Shown: positions 42,137 to 42,179 of the stretch, one piece after another
How the letters are laid out: each line of letters begins with the position of its first letter
How positions within the stretch are numbered: the stretch's first letter is position 1
Translations under genes and position numbers: made by a program
Origin: an uncultured Atopobiaceae bacterium
Lineage (GTDB): Bacteria > Actinomycetota > Coriobacteriia > Coriobacteriales > Atopobiaceae
Assembly (NCBI GenBank): GCA_947626465.1
Contig: CANQSI010000002.1
Span: 1 to 42,179 of the forward strand
Reading direction: 5' to 3'
DNA length: 42,179 nt
The notes under the pieces: generated by a model
The model's database searches: none
What the model was told of the DNA's origin: nothing
Seen by the model: only the letters and a program-made list of their open reading frames with translations

Positions 42137-42179
42137 ATGTATGCAATCGTAAAGACCGGTGGCAAGCAGTATCGCGTGA
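42137..42179 (+). CDS. rplU: 50S ribosomal protein L21 (partial, 5' end only)
   Basis: The last 43 bases encode MYAIVKTGGKQYRV, the near-invariant N-terminus of ribosomal protein L21, which binds 23S rRNA in the large subunit. AAGGA lies just upstream of the ATG. The rest of the gene, and the expected rpmA (L27) after it, are outside the window. Confidence 0.95.
   Translation, partial: MYAIVKTGGKQYRV

Overview
This is a 42 kb stretch of a very GC-rich bacterial chromosome with tightly packed, often overlapping genes, GTG starts and strong GGAGG-type ribosome binding sites. The mix of an MreBCD/PBP2/RodA rod-shape cluster, an AcnA-type aconitase, phosphotransferase (PTS) EIIB-derived domains and high GC suggests a fermentative high-GC actinobacterium of the Coriobacteriia type. 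That placement is an inference from gene content only. No phage, insertion sequence, transposase or CRISPR array is visible, and the window reads as ordinary chromosome with several unusual gene fusions.

Layout, left to right. Minus strand 1-2219 holds the 5' part of a large fused oxidoreductase, an iron-type alcohol dehydrogenase followed in frame by a class-3-like aldehyde dehydrogenase. This is the reverse of the AdhE order. Plus strand 2548-9562 holds sbcD and sbcC (DNA end processing), then two paralogous cation diffusion facilitators on either side of a zinc-dependent medium-chain dehydrogenase. Minus strand 9568-12516 holds an intracellular GH13 glycosidase and a ROK-fold protein with an embedded PTS EIIB (lactose/cellobiose type) domain. 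Plus strand 12678-17490 is a three-gene overlapping operon: an SGNH hydrolase fused to a GNAT acetyltransferase, an ATP-grasp ligase-like protein and an HD-domain (dGTPase-like) phosphohydrolase.

Minus strand 17469-26820 carries a full route from erythrose-4-phosphate and PEP to prephenate, phenylpyruvate and hydroxyphenylpyruvate. In order of transcription the genes are aroF-type DAHP synthase, tyrA, aroB, aroA, aroC, pheA and a fused aroE-aroK. A separate gene follows in which a glucose-type PTS EIIB domain is fused to type II 3-dehydroquinate dehydratase (aroQ). Only the EIIB fusion supplies the dehydratase step here, so this chimera probably matters to the pathway.

Plus strand 26939-42179 starts with tRNA-Arg(CCG). 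It continues with a P-type cation ATPase overlapping aconitase, a double-zinc-ribbon membrane protein, a TPR membrane protein behind a possibly structured leader, and the cell-elongation cluster mreB-mreC-mreD-pbp2-rodA. It ends with a DUF697-like membrane protein and the first codons of rplU (ribosomal protein L21), which has a clear sigma-70-type promoter.

The most notable theme is domain fusion. Two unrelated kinds of PTS EIIB domain, both keeping the phospho-accepting cysteine, sit in non-transport proteins (AroQ and a ROK protein) about 6 kb apart. This suggests that PTS phosphorylation state may be read by aromatic biosynthesis and by a sugar-related protein. Function is inferred from motifs read by eye, and no database search was possible.
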